A stretch of DNA of 64,000 bases from Thereva unica (GCA_949987705.1 OX465283.1:5126207-5190206), one strand, 5' to 3'; numbered from the stretch's first letter, positions 48,201-58,901 are shown. Numbers and translations: made by a program. Notes: generated by a model not told the origin, from the letters alone.

Positions 48201-51200
48201 TATGGGAATACGAATCAATAACGATTTACTTTCGGTAATGTTGTTATATAGTCTTCCTCACTCTTTTGAAAATTTTAGGTGTGCCATTGAATCAAGAGAT
48301 GAATTGCCAAACCCCGAAGCACTTAAGGTAAAAATTATTGAAGAATATGACGCACGAAAGTCACAAGGTGGTGACACTACGAAGGCGCTATTTATAAGCA
48401 AGAAGGAAAAGAGCGAAAACTCATATAAAAAGGAAGCATCATATCGACAGAAACAAAGATTTCCATTTAAATGTCATCGATGCAGAAAGACTGGTCACAG
48501 AGCATTTGAATGTCGGTCAATTCTACCAAACAAAGGAACAGAAAGCACAAGAGTATGTGTAGAGCCATCTGCGGAAGAGCGGGAGGAGTTCGCTTTCATG
48601 CAGAATACTTGCAGCGCTGATAGTAATTGGTGTCTTGACAGCGGGTGTACATCTCATATGGCTGCTTTAGGAGATAATTTTGATAGCATAACTAAAATAA
48701 CTAAACCGTTAAATTTAGCCAATGGAGAATCCGTGGAAATAAAAGGTATTGGAGAAATGAATGTGCGCACGTATAATGGTAAGAAAATCAACCTAGTCAA
48801 GTTGACAGATGTGATGTATGTACCCGATTTGAGAACCAATTTACTGTCTGTGTCAAAAATCACTAATAAGGGATACGATGTATTATTTACGAAAGAAAAC
48901 GCGAAAATTATGACACAATCTGGAAAGACGGTAGCGATAGCTGGTAGGCAGGGCGATTTATATTTTTTACGTAAAGATGAAGATAATAAAGATAGAGTAT
49001 ACTTCATGCAGAATAATTATCAATCAGAAATAATGAAATGGCATGAAAAGTTAGGCCACCTTAATATGTCGTCACTTTTCTTTATGATTAAAAATGAGAA
49101 AGTGAGGGGCATGCATTTAAAAGGTAATGAAGCCATACAGACATGTGAAACGTGTATACAAGCGAAACAAACACGGTTACCATTTCCTAAAAAAATAAAT
49201 GGCAGAACTACAGATTTGTTAGAAATAATACACAGCGATGTTTGTGGTCCAATGCGGCACGCATCAATTGGTAACGCAAAATATTATGTTACCTTTATTG
49301 ATGACAAGTCGAGATGGTGCGAAGTGTATTTCCTCAAACATAAAAGTGAAGTTTTCGAAGCATTTAAGGAATATAAATCTCTAGTTGAAAAACAAACTGG
49401 AAGGCAGATCAAATGTTTACAGTCTGACAATGGACTGGAGTACTGCAACAGTTCTTTTGACACATTTCTTGCTGAACACGGAATAAAGCGAAGACTTACA
49501 GCGCCATATACGCCTCAACAGAATGGTGTGGCCGAAAGAAAAAATCGCACTTTGGTAGAAATGGCGAGGAGTTTGATGTTGAAAGCAAACTTACCTAGTA
49601 TGTTTTGGGCTGAAGCAATTAACACGAGCTGTTATATCAGGAACAGGTGCTCGAGCAGGTCAATTAAGGGACAAACCCCATACGAAATATGGAAAGGAAA
49701 GAAACCGAATCTACAACACTTACAAATTTTTGGCACGAGGGCATATGCATTAACGAAAAATCCACAAAGAGGAAAATTGGACAAACGATCGACGGAATGT
49801 ATATTTTTAGGGTACTCCAAAGAATCGAAGGCATATAGGCTATGGTCGACTGAAGGAAAGAAAATAATTATTAGTCGTGATGTCAAGTTTGTAGATAATT
49901 TTATTAAGGATACTAAATATGAAGAATTTTTAGACAAAGAAGTTAACAATCAAAATCAAGTCCCAAACCTAGAAATTACATTAAATAATAAAAACGACAA
50001 GAAGAATGAACCTGAAGGTCAAAACATTCCAAACCGGGAAAAACCAAAATTTGGTAGAGGTAGACCACGAATCTTAAGAACAGGGAAAAGAGGAAGGCCC
50101 CGAAAGATGCGCCATAACCGTCTCAAGGAAGCAAGGTCATCATTGTCATGTGAGAAGGAGGATTCTGACCTAGAATACGAGTCAGCTAATCTCGTGGTCA
50201 GCACTCCTGAGAATCTACGGGAAGCTTTATGTTGCAAGGAAGCCACTGAATGGAGAAAAGCTATCCATGAAGAAATGTCAGCGCATGTTAAGAACAAAAC
50301 ATGGAAGATAGTAAGCCGTCCGAATCATCGCAACGTAATAGGTAACAGATTTGTGTTCACGACGAAATTGAAAGATAATTTAATCGAACGAAGGAAGGCA
50401 AGACTAGTTGCAAAGGGCTGCGCACAGAAGAAGGGAATTGATTATGAGGAGACGTTCTCCCCCGTTGTACGATTAAAATCTATCAGAATGATAATGGCTC
50501 TGGCTGTAGAAAACGAGTGGGTCGTACATCAGATGGATGTCACGACAGCATATTTGAACGGTGTACTGGAAGAAGAAATATATATGGAATTGCCAGAATT
50601 ACTACAAGAGAGTCTACAAGAAATTTTGAAGAAATCAACCGATAAAGATATTCACGTAACTGCTACATCCTGGCTTACCGAGCTTAAAGAAAAAGGTGGT
50701 AAAGTATGTCTTTTACAAAAATCATTGTATGGACTTAAGCAAGCGGGGAGGCAATGGCACCAAAAACTATCTAAAGAATTAGAACAGTTAGGAATGAAAA
50801 GGATTGATTCGGATCCCTGCATTTTTAGTTTGAATCGAGACGGACAATACCTGATAATCGCTGTTTACGTGGATGATCTCTTATTGGCATCGAGAGACGA
50901 AAACTGGATATGTGAGATGAAGCAACATCTAAGTAAATGTTTTGAAATGAAAGATTTAGGGAAGATTCAACATTGTCTCGGAATCGACTTTCACCAAAGC
51001 GAAGACAGGAAGCAGATCACAATGCATCAGGCTAAATACGCAAAGGAAGTATTGATGCAATTTGGAATGGAAGAATGTAAAAGTGTTTCGACACCAGTCG
51101 AAGTTAACGTGAACAATTTATATGACAACTTGAAACACACAAATGAGAGGAAGAATGACGGTTCCTACCCTTACCAGAACTTAATTGGCTGTTTAATGTA

Positions 51201-54200
51201 TCTAGCAACATCGACCAGACCTGATTTATCGTTTGCAATAAGTATGCTAAGTCAATTCAACCATTGTTTTACAACGACTCACTGGGCAGCAGCTAAAAGG
51301 GTTTTAAGGTATTTGAAAGGAACGATTAATTATGGTTTAGTTTTCAGAAAGACTGGGAAGGAACTAGTTGGATACGTGGATGCTGACTGGGGTGCATCTG
51401 TGGTTGATAGAAAATCATACACTGGATTTTCATTCATTTTGGCCGGAACGAGCATTAGTTGGGAATCCAGGAAACAGCCAACGGTTGCACTTTCTAGTAC
51501 GGAAGCTGAGTACATGGCGCTTACAGAGGCGACGAAGGAAAGTATTCATCTGCAGAAGTTGATGTCAAATTTTGGTTACAACTTGGAACATATAAATATA
51601 TATAATGACAACCAGGGAGCACAACGTTTGGCACAAAACCCTGTGTTCCACAATAGAACAAAACACATCGACATCCGTCACCATTTTATTCGCGATGCTG
51701 TAACGGATGGAAAAGTCAAATTGATCTACAAGCCATCTCAAGAGATGCCAGCCGACATTTTAACAAAAGGAGTGACGAGGATCAAATATGCAGCATTTGT
51801 CAAGGAATTAGGCATAACAAAAATATTAGAATAAAATTTCGAGGGGGGGATTTGTTGTTACGAAATTAGCATTAGAAACACTCATCCCCTGTTACTGTAC
51901 TTATAATAATTGAGTTGTCTGTTTATGATCTATTTACCTTAGCTTGAATTGCTAATAATTTGTTAATTAATTAAAATAGATTATCTGTCGTTAATTGCAC
52001 CTACGCTGTCGTTTTTATTTTTCAACACAATAGTATCATAAAATTTTTTCGTTAGACACAGAATATCCATAGAAACGGAAAGCCAGGTTTTGCTAAAGAT
52101 TAGACCATATATACTATGTTTTAAATGTGCTGAATTCATGATTAATGATAACGATAACAACTTACACTAGAGCACATTGATGGAGTATCCAAATTTCCTT
52201 TATAGGTAAGATGAGTGTCATAGCCTCGCGGTCTCTCCCAATCTATGAAGAATAAGTCAACTTTACCAATACTCCAGAAATAGTCGATTAAGTAAATTCC
52301 CTAAAAATATTAAAGATAAGTAGAAACAAATTACAGAAACGTTGAGTATACCTTTAACAATGCCGCTAAATATATCAATATTTCTACTGCATCTTCATTT
52401 TCAACAGGCAGCAAAATTGTCACCGTCTTTTGATAGAAATGAATAAAGAAAGTGTAGAAACTAAATCCCGCAGCAACAGCGAAAAATGCATTTGCACTAT
52501 TGGAAAATAAATGAAGTGCAAACTGCACCAGAGCTGGAAAATCGTAGAATTCCTTATTCTGTCGGGTTTTGTAGTTAAACGTTCTTAAAAGTGCAAAAGC
52601 GAAAGCCACGGCCATGAAAAATGGGAGAATGACCTCGAACCAAAAATGTAGTTTATTCTTTTTTGTGAATATCGTTTTGAAACTAAACGAATACGTTTCT
52701 TCCAGTGATGAATTAGCAACTATTTCGATGCTTCGATAGTGGATGGATATAATTGGAGACGAGATTTTGCTACCTTCTCGTATGGAGCAGTGAATCTCAA
52801 TTTGCTGAGGAAATAAAATGGATTTGAAATACTTCAATTTGGACACGTCTTCATAGAACGGCCCAAAATTGGAATGTGGAAAACGTTGTTGTGCGTTTAT
52901 TAGCTGAAAGCGCTTCACAAGCTGCCAATCCTCTGGCTTGTTATTCTAGATAGAAAGAGTACTATTATTCAATGTGTGATTTATAGTAAACAAATTTGTA
53001 CCTTGTCATTTGAAAAAATATCTCTTATCAAGATTGGCACAGGCTGGAGATATCCCACTTCATCGATCGTGTAGTTCAGGTAAATATTAACAAAATGTCT
53101 GTTCGCGTAGATTCTAGCCAAATCGATTATGTTCCCTAACGAAAATCTGCAATTTGTCTCAATATTTTTAGCAAATTCAATATTCGTTTTTTCTTGACTG
53201 GTGAGAATGCGACATAGATTAATTTGTTGGGGGTGCAAAGTGCCCATCCTTTCTAGCACGCCATCCAGTGAATAAATGGTCGTGAAGAAGTTGATTTTTC
53301 TTCTCTACAAAAATTGATTAACAAAAATGCAATAAACAACAAACATACAAGCTTACCTCATCCATATCGCTAAGGCTGTAAGTAGTGTCTATGACTTTCG
53401 ATATGTCCTGAACAGTTTCTTTACCCTTTGGATAAAAAAGAAAAGGACGAATATTTTTCAGGTCTTCTCCCCCATAAAAAGCAGCATCTGATGTCTGGGC
53501 GAGAAGGAACAGGCTGCAGGGTGAGTTCTTATTTTGACTATAGAACGACATAACACACAAATTTGCGAGATGGTTGCATGCTGTGGCATTCCGCAGGGCT
53601 CTACAAAAGAACGCAATAAACTTTAACTCGGCGAAAATTGTTCCCTGGTCGAAAGTTTGGAAGCCCAGGAAAGGTTTCAGCAAGACGTTCGATATGCAGA
53701 AGTCATGGTAGATTGAGAATGACTTTGGATTGCAGCTGCAGTTCTTTGTTGGGTCTTGAAAGATCTGAATCGACTTCAGTGCTGTCCCATTTCGTATGTT
53801 GTTGATGTATTTTAATTTGCATTTTATTTTGTTGGGATCTTCACAGTTTTTACATATTGAGGCATCGCAAATAGGCGATAATTTTATGGAGTCAAAGAGA
53901 ACGGATGTTTCGGTTTTGTGCGTACATTTGCAGGAGAAACCTGGAAAGAAATTAGTAAATTGGTTTACGATCCATATAAGATTTTATTAATTGATTGGTT
54001 TGGGTTGATGGTTTTTGTTCGAATAAGAACAAAATCATCAAACAAAGGCTGCATAAGCCCCTAAAAAACTTGTTTTTATCATCAACGACGCTCACAACAT
54101 TCAACTAGACTAAGACGATCAGTGTTAGTAAAGTCACGGTAAGTAATTGTTTTAGCAGGTTGAGATCCAACTGAAATATGGCAACAAACTACATAATAAT

Positions 54201-57200
54201 ATATCATGGTCTAGGAAACTTGGAGCGGAAATTTGGTTCGACTGTCACTGGTGAGTAACAAATCAAGTTGTGATGGATGTGTTGCTTTAAAGTAGGTAGG
54301 AATAGCATTGATTGTCTTAATCCAAGACAGCGCATAGTATAAAGAAATTGCTGATGTTCGACACACGTTCTTTAAAGGTTTGCATTAAAATCTCCTCCAA
54401 CTAAGAGATTAGCATAATGCTTTCTACCTTGTTCCAGGTCGAGGAAATTCTCCGTATTAAATAAGCCAGGGCAATAGACAAATAAAATTTTCTCCGCAGG
54501 ACACTTGCCCAAGAATTTAATCACAGAGGTTTTGGAATGGCAGACAATTTTAGCATTTAGGAAATCTTGGATGTAGATAGTAACCTCTCCGACAATACGA
54601 TCCCGACGATCATTGCGAAACACCCGATAACCATCAAGGGATATGAGAGATGATGGGACTGAATCATTCAACCAAATTACGCATACAAGCAATGCATTAA
54701 TTCCTACACCTCTTCGCTGGTGCCTACTGGATAACCAACCGACGACGGACGTACCCAGTGCTTGGGGTATAGCTGGGCCACCCTATCCGATGGGGTATAA
54801 TTCACGGATCCGGTCCTCCTGGCAGTGGGGTTGGGCATTGGGCTAACTACCGGACCCAGTAAAAACCCATCAGTTAAGAAACCCTTGGACCTTGGCAACT
54901 ACAGGATATTCTACAGCAGGAACAGATTGTGTTGGAGAGATATCAGGCAACCCTAGCAGAAAGGTTAGGTCCAAACATAAATAATGAAACAACAAATCTC
55001 CAGGAATTGATAACATCCCAGCAGAGTTGATCAAACAAGGAGGTGAATCGCTCAGCAGCTATACATGAATTGCTATGCTGCATATGGAGGAACGAAAAAA
55101 TGGGAGCAAAGCGTCCTCTGCCCAATACACAGAAAGGGGACAAATTCAACTGTGGAAACTATAAAGGCATATCTCTTTTAAGCACAGTATATAAAATAAT
55201 GACCAATATAATAGTGACCCAGACTGGAACCTTATGTAGAAGCCGCAATAAGTGAATACTAAGCTGGATTCAGAAGAAATGGGTCAAAAATGGACCAAAT
55301 TTTTCAATAAGGCAAATCCTCCAAAAATGCTGGGAATACAACATCGATTCTACTTTTCATCGACTTCAAACAAGCATACGTCAGCATCGACAGTGAAAAA
55401 ATGTATGCGACAAAGCTGGATCTAAACATACCCCTGAAGATAGTGAAACTGACGAAAATGACAATGGAAAATACAAGGTGCACAGTCAGAATACACGGAG
55501 AATTGACGGAGTCCTTCCTAGTCCAGCAAGGCTTAAAGCAGGGCGATGGGCTGGCACCTATGCTATTTAATCTCTGCCTAGAAGGAGTAATTCTCAAAGT
55601 AAACATTGATGCGAACTTAAGAAATCAAAACATTTGGCAGGATATGCTGACGACATGAACTGCCTTGCCAAATCATTGTTATATCTAAGAGAAATATTCA
55701 CGGAATTAGAAGAGGGAGCCAAAGATATAGGGCTGCAAATAAAAGCCAACAAGAGTATAAGATTCTAATTCAGCTAAGGGTGGAAAGAAGAAGAAGAAAT
55801 CACAACACAACCTGGGCGAATATAACTTCGAACGGGTAAACGAGTTTAACTACATGGGGGCTTCAGCCAGCGAAGACAACGATGAAACTATAGTCGTACA
55901 ACGAAGAATAAACGCCGCCAACAGAACATACTTCCCACTACTGCCAGTGATGAAATCTAAAGACATCCACAGGAAAACCAAAATAAGAATCTACAAAACC
56001 ATCATACGTACAGTAGCTGCGTATGGATGTGAAGCATGGAGTATCTCCCAGAAATCCGCAGACAAGTTGGATATATTTGAGAGGAAGGTTATCCGAAGGA
56101 TATACGGCCCAATCAATGAAGACAATGCATGGAGAATACGCTACAATTACGAATTGTACGTCTTATACGAAGAGTGTAAACTTTCGACCCAAGCTAAGTT
56201 ACTGCGATTACGTTGGGCCGGTCATATCCAAAGAATGGCTGACTCAAGGATCAAAAGACCAGTTGGCAAACCACGGTTTAGGTGGGAAGACAATGTTAAG
56301 GCCGATGCAGCAAGAAACTGACGACGAGCTGCCAAGCAGAGAGACGTCTGGAGGAAAAAGTTGATGGACGCCAAGGCTCGAATTGGGCTGTAGAGCCATC
56401 GAAGAAGATTGCTACTTCAATAGAAAAGCGCGAAAATATTGCCGGAAAATCTAAAAAACAAATTTTCCCACAAAATGCGTTCGTAGAAAATTAGCAGCTG
56501 TAGTAGTCTCCTAAATGTCCACGTTTAGACCAGAAATCCTAAATGATCGTGGAACTGGTAATCATGCGAGAACAGGCTTAGTTTAAAATTCAATACCAAA
56601 CATAATTTCAAAAAGTATAACTCTACCCAAAAATTTGAATTTGAGATTTTGGCCCCTGTGCTGAAAGTCGAGTCGTGATTCGTGACAAGTCGTTTGAGCT
56701 AAGGAAAGCGACTTTTCAGTCGAATTATGACTCTCAGCTTAGGAGCCTAAACTCAACTTAGCATTTACACTGTGCTGAAAGTCGTAATTCGGCGAAAACG
56801 TCACGTTCTTCAGTTCAAACGACTTGTCACGAATCACGACTCGACTTTCAGCACAGGAGCCTTTATTTACGTCAATAAATTTTGATTAAATTTTATTTTT
56901 GCAAGAAATATATTCTAATTTTATAAAAAAAAATGTGTTGGCTGTTATTCAAAGTATGACCGACAAAACTATAATCGGGAATAAAAATATACCCTACGTA
57001 AAACACCATCAATAATTCTTTATCGATATTCAACTCCTACATGCTTTTAGCCAAAAATTAACATGTTACAATACACTTATTTTTAGCCATAGATGTTATC
57101 ATGGGCGCCGGGTAGAAGATCCTTAACTAAATCGTGATTAATAATTGTTTTGTTTATTGTTTAGCAACTGCGTTTTGGAAGGATTTGAAGGACGAGTTGA

Positions 57201-57614
57201 GCAATTCTCACAGTGAACGTAATTGTATCTCGAATCAAAGAGGCGCACAAGCAAGTACGTAATCATGCATACATAAACTATATTCATACTGCCGAGCCTT
57301 GAAAATGTACAAAATGGTGACCTTGACAATTAAACTGCTTAAACGGTGCCGTGTCTCACATAATCAATACAGGTAGATTCACACTCACTCAAATGACAAA
57401 ACAAAAATAAGCCGGAATACTAACGATCAATTGCTGGAACTAAATTGCTTCCAGAATCACAATTAACGCAGGTGAAATAATCCAAATCGTAGAATTCACT
57501 TTGTCGACAACTGACCGGCGTTTTGAAAGGGAAAACTTTATTGTCCTGTTCACTAATTAATTCAGCAATTGCTACCGGAAAAAGGAAGAGCGCGTAGGTA
57601 ATGCCGAGATGCAT
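42240..57614 (-). CDS. Mks3: Meckelin (MKS3/TMEM67), ciliary transition-zone receptor-like protein
   Basis: Multi-pass transition-zone protein of the MKS module. Eleven minus-strand coding exons: 57,425-57,614; 53,357-53,940; 53,002-53,304; 52,352-52,945; 52,166-52,300; 45,008-45,142; 44,585-44,955; 44,358-44,523; 42,601-42,688; 42,382-42,545; 42,240-42,320. Total 2,811 bp, 936 residues (human 995); every junction keeps frame. MHLGITYALFLFPVAIAE is a signal peptide; exons 1-2 are Cys-rich (CVNCDSG, CDASICKNC). Exon 4 has membrane segments from FWFEVILPFFMAV; exon 5 has VDLFFIDWERPRG; exon 6 WRIFFVANEW; exon 7 FVDICSIANISVFIL and GYYIHGRS; exon 11 ends ANKTLIDKRFLM. Seven introns are 51-61 bp; introns 1 (3.5 kb), 5 (7.0 kb) and 8 (1.7 kb) are swollen by transposons. 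No exon is broken. Confidence 0.95.
42721..43075 (-). mobile_element. Two jockey-like LINE 3' ends in Mks3 intron 8
   Basis: Bases 42,721-42,960 and 43,010-43,075 (minus) each end in the HHDLNDMAD-stop or related tail seen at 2100 and 3735. Both lie on the sense strand of Mks3. Strong local similarity to 2100-2290, about 40 kb away. Confidence 0.5.
43078..44335 (+). mobile_element. LOA/I-like LINE, RT domain, in Mks3 intron 8
   Basis: Antisense to Mks3. One long frame runs from 43,006: KTMEKIVDRAKRETYLQ, AYQAGKSTETALRNLV, LDIEGAFDNTSFDTIA, GCPQGGVLSPLLWCLF and SYADDVVIVV, with one stop at 43,618-43,620, then LVSSWCQSVGLKVNPGKAV, AKYLGVTLDAKHNWNQRM, IRPIVTYEVLVWW and, in another frame, CRLCLEEDESALHDLCECPA (zinc-knuckle-like end). 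Only one in-frame stop and one frameshift in about 1.2 kb make this one of the better-preserved LINEs here. It stops just before Mks3 exon 8. Confidence 0.85.
45280..47512 (+). mobile_element. RTE-like LINE (type a) in Mks3 intron 5
   Basis: Broken frames give endonuclease (QIGTWNAKILDGPLDEIL, LIGDLNAQVGPT, TYFWPKNIRRRPGYH), linker (RRRFNVDLLWN, GKATGKDGIPPEFLKAE), an RT scrap (FGVRQGCLLSPLLF-like near 46,930) and the 3' block CIGHTLRSENEKLARQALDW, RRTLLAEAATTGRSLSELR. The last block is the same family as 14,378-14,650. Interrupted at 46,641 by a hairpin MITE and at 47,514 by copia. Confidence 0.75.
46641..46745. repeat. Hairpin MITE, family 1, copy C
   Basis: Best-preserved copy: outer ends CAGGGGTGGCATCACGTAA and, inverted, CTGGGGTGGCATCACGTAA; arms of about 48 nt with few mismatches and an 8-10 nt loop. 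It splits the linker region of the surrounding LINE, so it inserted after that LINE did. No clear target duplication was found. Confidence 0.88.
47519..47693 (+). repeat. Copia 5' LTR
   Basis: 175 bp, starts TGTTGTTACG and ends TTTTTCAACA. Short for a copia-group LTR (Drosophila copia is 276 bp). Matches the 3' LTR base for base as far as I can compare by eye. Confidence 0.95.
47696..47709 (+). other. Copia primer-binding site
   Basis: GGTTATGGGCCCAG is complementary to the anticodon-stem region of initiator tRNA-Met, the half-tRNA primer used by Drosophila copia, rather than to a tRNA 3' end. Confidence 0.85.
47779..51834 (+). CDS. Copia Gag-Pol polyprotein
   Basis: 1,351 residues, no stops. 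Order is that of copia (Ty1 group): Gag from residue 1, CCHC zinc knuckle at about 232-245 (CHRCRKTGHRAFEC), protease with active-site Asp287 (LDSG), pre-integrase HHCC region from about 421 (WHEKLGHLNM, CETCIQAK), integrase triad Asp487, Asp550, Glu586 with 35-residue D-E spacing, a basic linker with an AT-hook-like GRGRPRIL / KRGRPRKM pair, RT with YVDD at 1030-1033, and RNase H with DAD from 1201 and SSTEAEYMAL. All catalytic residues I can identify are present. The first ATG sits 85 bases past the LTR. Gag and Pol share one frame with no visible shift site, so Gag:Pol ratio may depend on splicing, as in Drosophila copia. Confidence 0.97.
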   Translation: MSNITTRIEALGKCNFDTWKIQMEALLIKNDTWNYVCGKNKCPNLIAGAEDSQKGITEWEEADRKARSDLILSISPSELKQVKNCITSNEVWVKLHSIYQSKGPARKATLLKKLILCKLQDGMDLLTHLTDFFDVVDKLADMGIRINNDLLSVMLLYSLPHSFENFRCAIESRDELPNPEALKVKIIEEYDARKSQGGDTTKALFISKKEKSENSYKKEASYRQKQRFPFKCHRCRKTGHRAFECRSILPNKGTESTRVCVEPSAEEREEFAFMQNTCSADSNWCLDSGCTSHMAALGDNFDSITKITKPLNLANGESVEIKGIGEMNVRTYNGKKINLVKLTDVMYVPDLRTNLLSVSKITNKGYDVLFTKENAKIMTQSGKTVAIAGRQGDLYFLRKDEDNKDRVYFMQNNYQSEIMKWHEKLGHLNMSSLFFMIKNEKVRGMHLKGNEAIQTCETCIQAKQTRLPFPKKINGRTTDLLEIIHSDVCGPMRHASIGNAKYYVTFIDDKSRWCEVYFLKHKSEVFEAFKEYKSLVEKQTGRQIKCLQSDNGLEYCNSSFDTFLAEHGIKRRLTAPYTPQQNGVAERKNRTLVEMARSLMLKANLPSMFWAEAINTSCYIRNRCSSRSIKGQTPYEIWKGKKPNLQHLQIFGTRAYALTKNPQRGKLDKRSTECIFLGYSKESKAYRLWSTEGKKIIISRDVKFVDNFIKDTKYEEFLDKEVNNQNQVPNLEITLNNKNDKKNEPEGQNIPNREKPKFGRGRPRILRTGKRGRPRKMRHNRLKEARSSLSCEKEDSDLEYESANLVVSTPENLREALCCKEATEWRKAIHEEMSAHVKNKTWKIVSRPNHRNVIGNRFVFTTKLKDNLIERRKARLVAKGCAQKKGIDYEETFSPVVRLKSIRMIMALAVENEWVVHQMDVTTAYLNGVLEEEIYMELPELLQESLQEILKKSTDKDIHVTATSWLTELKEKGGKVCLLQKSLYGLKQAGRQWHQKLSKELEQLGMKRIDSDPCIFSLNRDGQYLIIAVYVDDLLLASRDENWICEMKQHLSKCFEMKDLGKIQHCLGIDFHQSEDRKQITMHQAKYAKEVLMQFGMEECKSVSTPVEVNVNNLYDNLKHTNERKNDGSYPYQNLIGCLMYLATSTRPDLSFAISMLSQFNHCFTTTHWAAAKRVLRYLKGTINYGLVFRKTGKELVGYVDADWGASVVDRKSYTGFSFILAGTSISWESRKQPTVALSSTEAEYMALTEATKESIHLQKLMSNFGYNLEHINIYNDNQGAQRLAQNPVFHNRTKHIDIRHHFIRDAVTDGKVKLIYKPSQEMPADILTKGVTRIKYAAFVKELGITKILE
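51853..52027 (+). repeat. Copia 3' LTR
   Basis: Same 175 bp as the 5' LTR; preceded by the polypurine tract GAGGGGGGGA and followed by the target duplicate CAATA. Lies 138 bp from the 5' splice site after Mks3 exon 5. Confidence 0.95.
54372..54692 (-). mobile_element. Jockey-like LINE endonuclease fragment in Mks3 intron 1
   Basis: Minus-strand frame reads SLISLDGYRVFRNDRRDRIV then VTIYIQDFLNAKIV and NLLVGGDFNANL, matching jockey-type endonuclease blocks (GYxxxRxDRxxRxGGGVxxY, GDFNAxL). One open frame of 106 residues. Confidence 0.7.
54730..56400 (+). mobile_element. RTE-like LINE (type b) in Mks3 intron 1
   Basis: Antisense to Mks3. Motifs in order: NTQKGDKFNCGNYKGISLLS and TVYKIMTNI, LIDFKQAY-like, MENTRCTVRIHGELTESF, VQQGLKQGDGLAPMLFNLCL (RT), FNYMGASASEDND, RRINAANRTYFPLLPVMKS, TKIRIYKTIIRTVAAYGCEA, LDIFERKVIRRIYGP, LLRLRWAGHIQRM and KRPVGKPRFRWEDNV. 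The C-terminal 155 residues (55,854-56,321) are one open frame. The catalytic YADD region is frameshifted (GYADDMNCLA near 55,640). Confidence 0.85.
56651..56861. repeat. Long-hairpin MITE, family 2, full copy
   Basis: Left arm from GGCCCCTGTGCTGAAAGTCG (about 95 nt) and right arm ending GACTTTCAGCACAGGAGCC are inverted repeats with one mismatch in the first 47 nt, around a 22 nt spacer. Each arm also contains its own smaller inverted repeat (CTGAAAGTCG ... CGACTTTCAG). The whole 211 bp can fold as one long hairpin or as two side-by-side hairpins. Located in Mks3 intron 1. Confidence 0.88.
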
Positions 57615-58506
57615 TTTTGGCCAGAGTATACGAAGTCTTTTAATGGGTTTCTTGTGCGCCGTGCCGACTGTATGTAGCTCACGAAACGAATTTTTAATAC
57701 TAACGAACGTAATCACAACAGGAATAACGGTAGCCCCAATGTCTTATGTAAAGTCCCTTCAAGAATTGTTTTGTTGCGTTACCCTAGTTACCGTGAGTTC
57801 CTTTGACTTTCCATATTGCACAGGACTTAAGGTGATTGCCTGTCGATCTCCCTCGTTTTTTTTTTCATATTGTGGCGTGTTTAATTGTCATAAATGGCCT
57901 CAAAGCAATTAATTAACCCAGTTATAAATTATAGCACAAAACTGCTTCCGCGATAAAATTTATTTTTCTTCGTTTTACGCTCGATAAACTTATGGAAATA
58001 CGTTTGCAGCCCCTTTGGCAGTGGCATGGCTGCATTTGGGTCAGATCGAAATGCGCTGTTTTTACCCAGTCATGAAATTGGTTGAACGGCACAAGGAAAG
58101 ATAAGCAAGACGTAGCATATACATTAATCCTTCTTCGTTGGCAGCGGTTACAAAAAAAAACAATAATAATACTTTAATGGCTTTACCGTTTTTATGTACC
58201 ATAAGGTACGTGGTACCATTGGTTTACCACGGTTTAACTCTTGTGGGCGTTCTTGTGCTGCTTCTTTGTGGTTTCGGTTTACTTGATTTTTCATTTTACA
58301 GGTTCAAAAGTGGCTAGAGGGGGAACTAGCATGTCTTAAGAAGTCCCAAGCATTGAGATGCTTGTTTGGCGGTTTGGAATAGGTGATTATTCTATTGCAG
58401 TTCTTCCGTTAAAGTTACGCTGGGATGTTAAAAGATCGGTCAGCCGTTAGATTCACAGCGTCCACTAAGATCCGTGCAGCTTTTATTAGAGGCAAGACAA
58501 TTACTA

Positions 58507-58901
58507 CGTTTCCATGACAGCTTGAGTACTCGAAGGCTTGAAAATCTCAAGAACTCGAGCGCGTATATGCTCTGCCTACTTGAAGCGGCATATTAGCTTA
58601 AACTGAGCTTGAGTTCTTTAGCTGTCATTTGAAGTTACTATTATATTTCTTTTATTTCTTCCTTTTATCGTGCTTTTATTTCTTCATTAATATTTTTGTC
58701 TCCTCATATTCCCACACATTACCTGACACTACAGGCCTAACTTTTGCAATTTCGAGCACTCAGTTCAGTTCAAGCTCAGTTTGCATGACAAGCACTCGAG
58801 CCGATCACAAAAATCTTTTTGATCGACTCCAGTCGAGCTGCTTGCGTTTACATTTGTACTTGAAGTACGCTTCAAGTAAGCTTCAAGCTGTCATGGAAAC
58901 G
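58507..58901. repeat. MITE with perfect 19 bp terminal inverted repeats
   Basis: CGTTTCCATGACAGCTTGA (58,507-58,525) and its exact inverse (58,883-58,901) bound 395 bp rich in CTTGAAGTA / ACTCGAGC motifs. ACTA directly precedes the left end and occurs one base after the right end, a possible 4 bp target duplication. It lies between Mks3 and nicalin. Confidence 0.75.

Larger units (their letters stand above)
47519..52027 (+). mobile_element. Apparently intact copia-type LTR retrotransposon
   Basis: 4,509 bp element in Mks3 intron 5, antisense to the gene. LTRs at 47,519-47,693 and 51,853-52,027 (175 bp each, TGTTGTTACG...CAACA) appear identical. It is flanked by the perfect 5 bp duplication CAATA (47,514-47,518 and 52,028-52,032). 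The primer site GGTTATGGGCCCAG follows two bases after the left LTR. A G-rich polypurine tract (51,841-51,850) precedes the right LTR. One uninterrupted polyprotein frame. It is inserted at the 3' end of an RTE-like LINE. Matching LTRs and an open frame imply a recent insertion. Confidence 0.98.

Noticed and set aside
57778..57792. X-box (RFX site) upstream of Mks3
   Set aside because: GTTACCCTAGTTACC has two GTTACC half-sites, but as a direct rather than inverted repeat, and it misses the consensus. Too weak to call, though a ciliary gene would be expected to have one.
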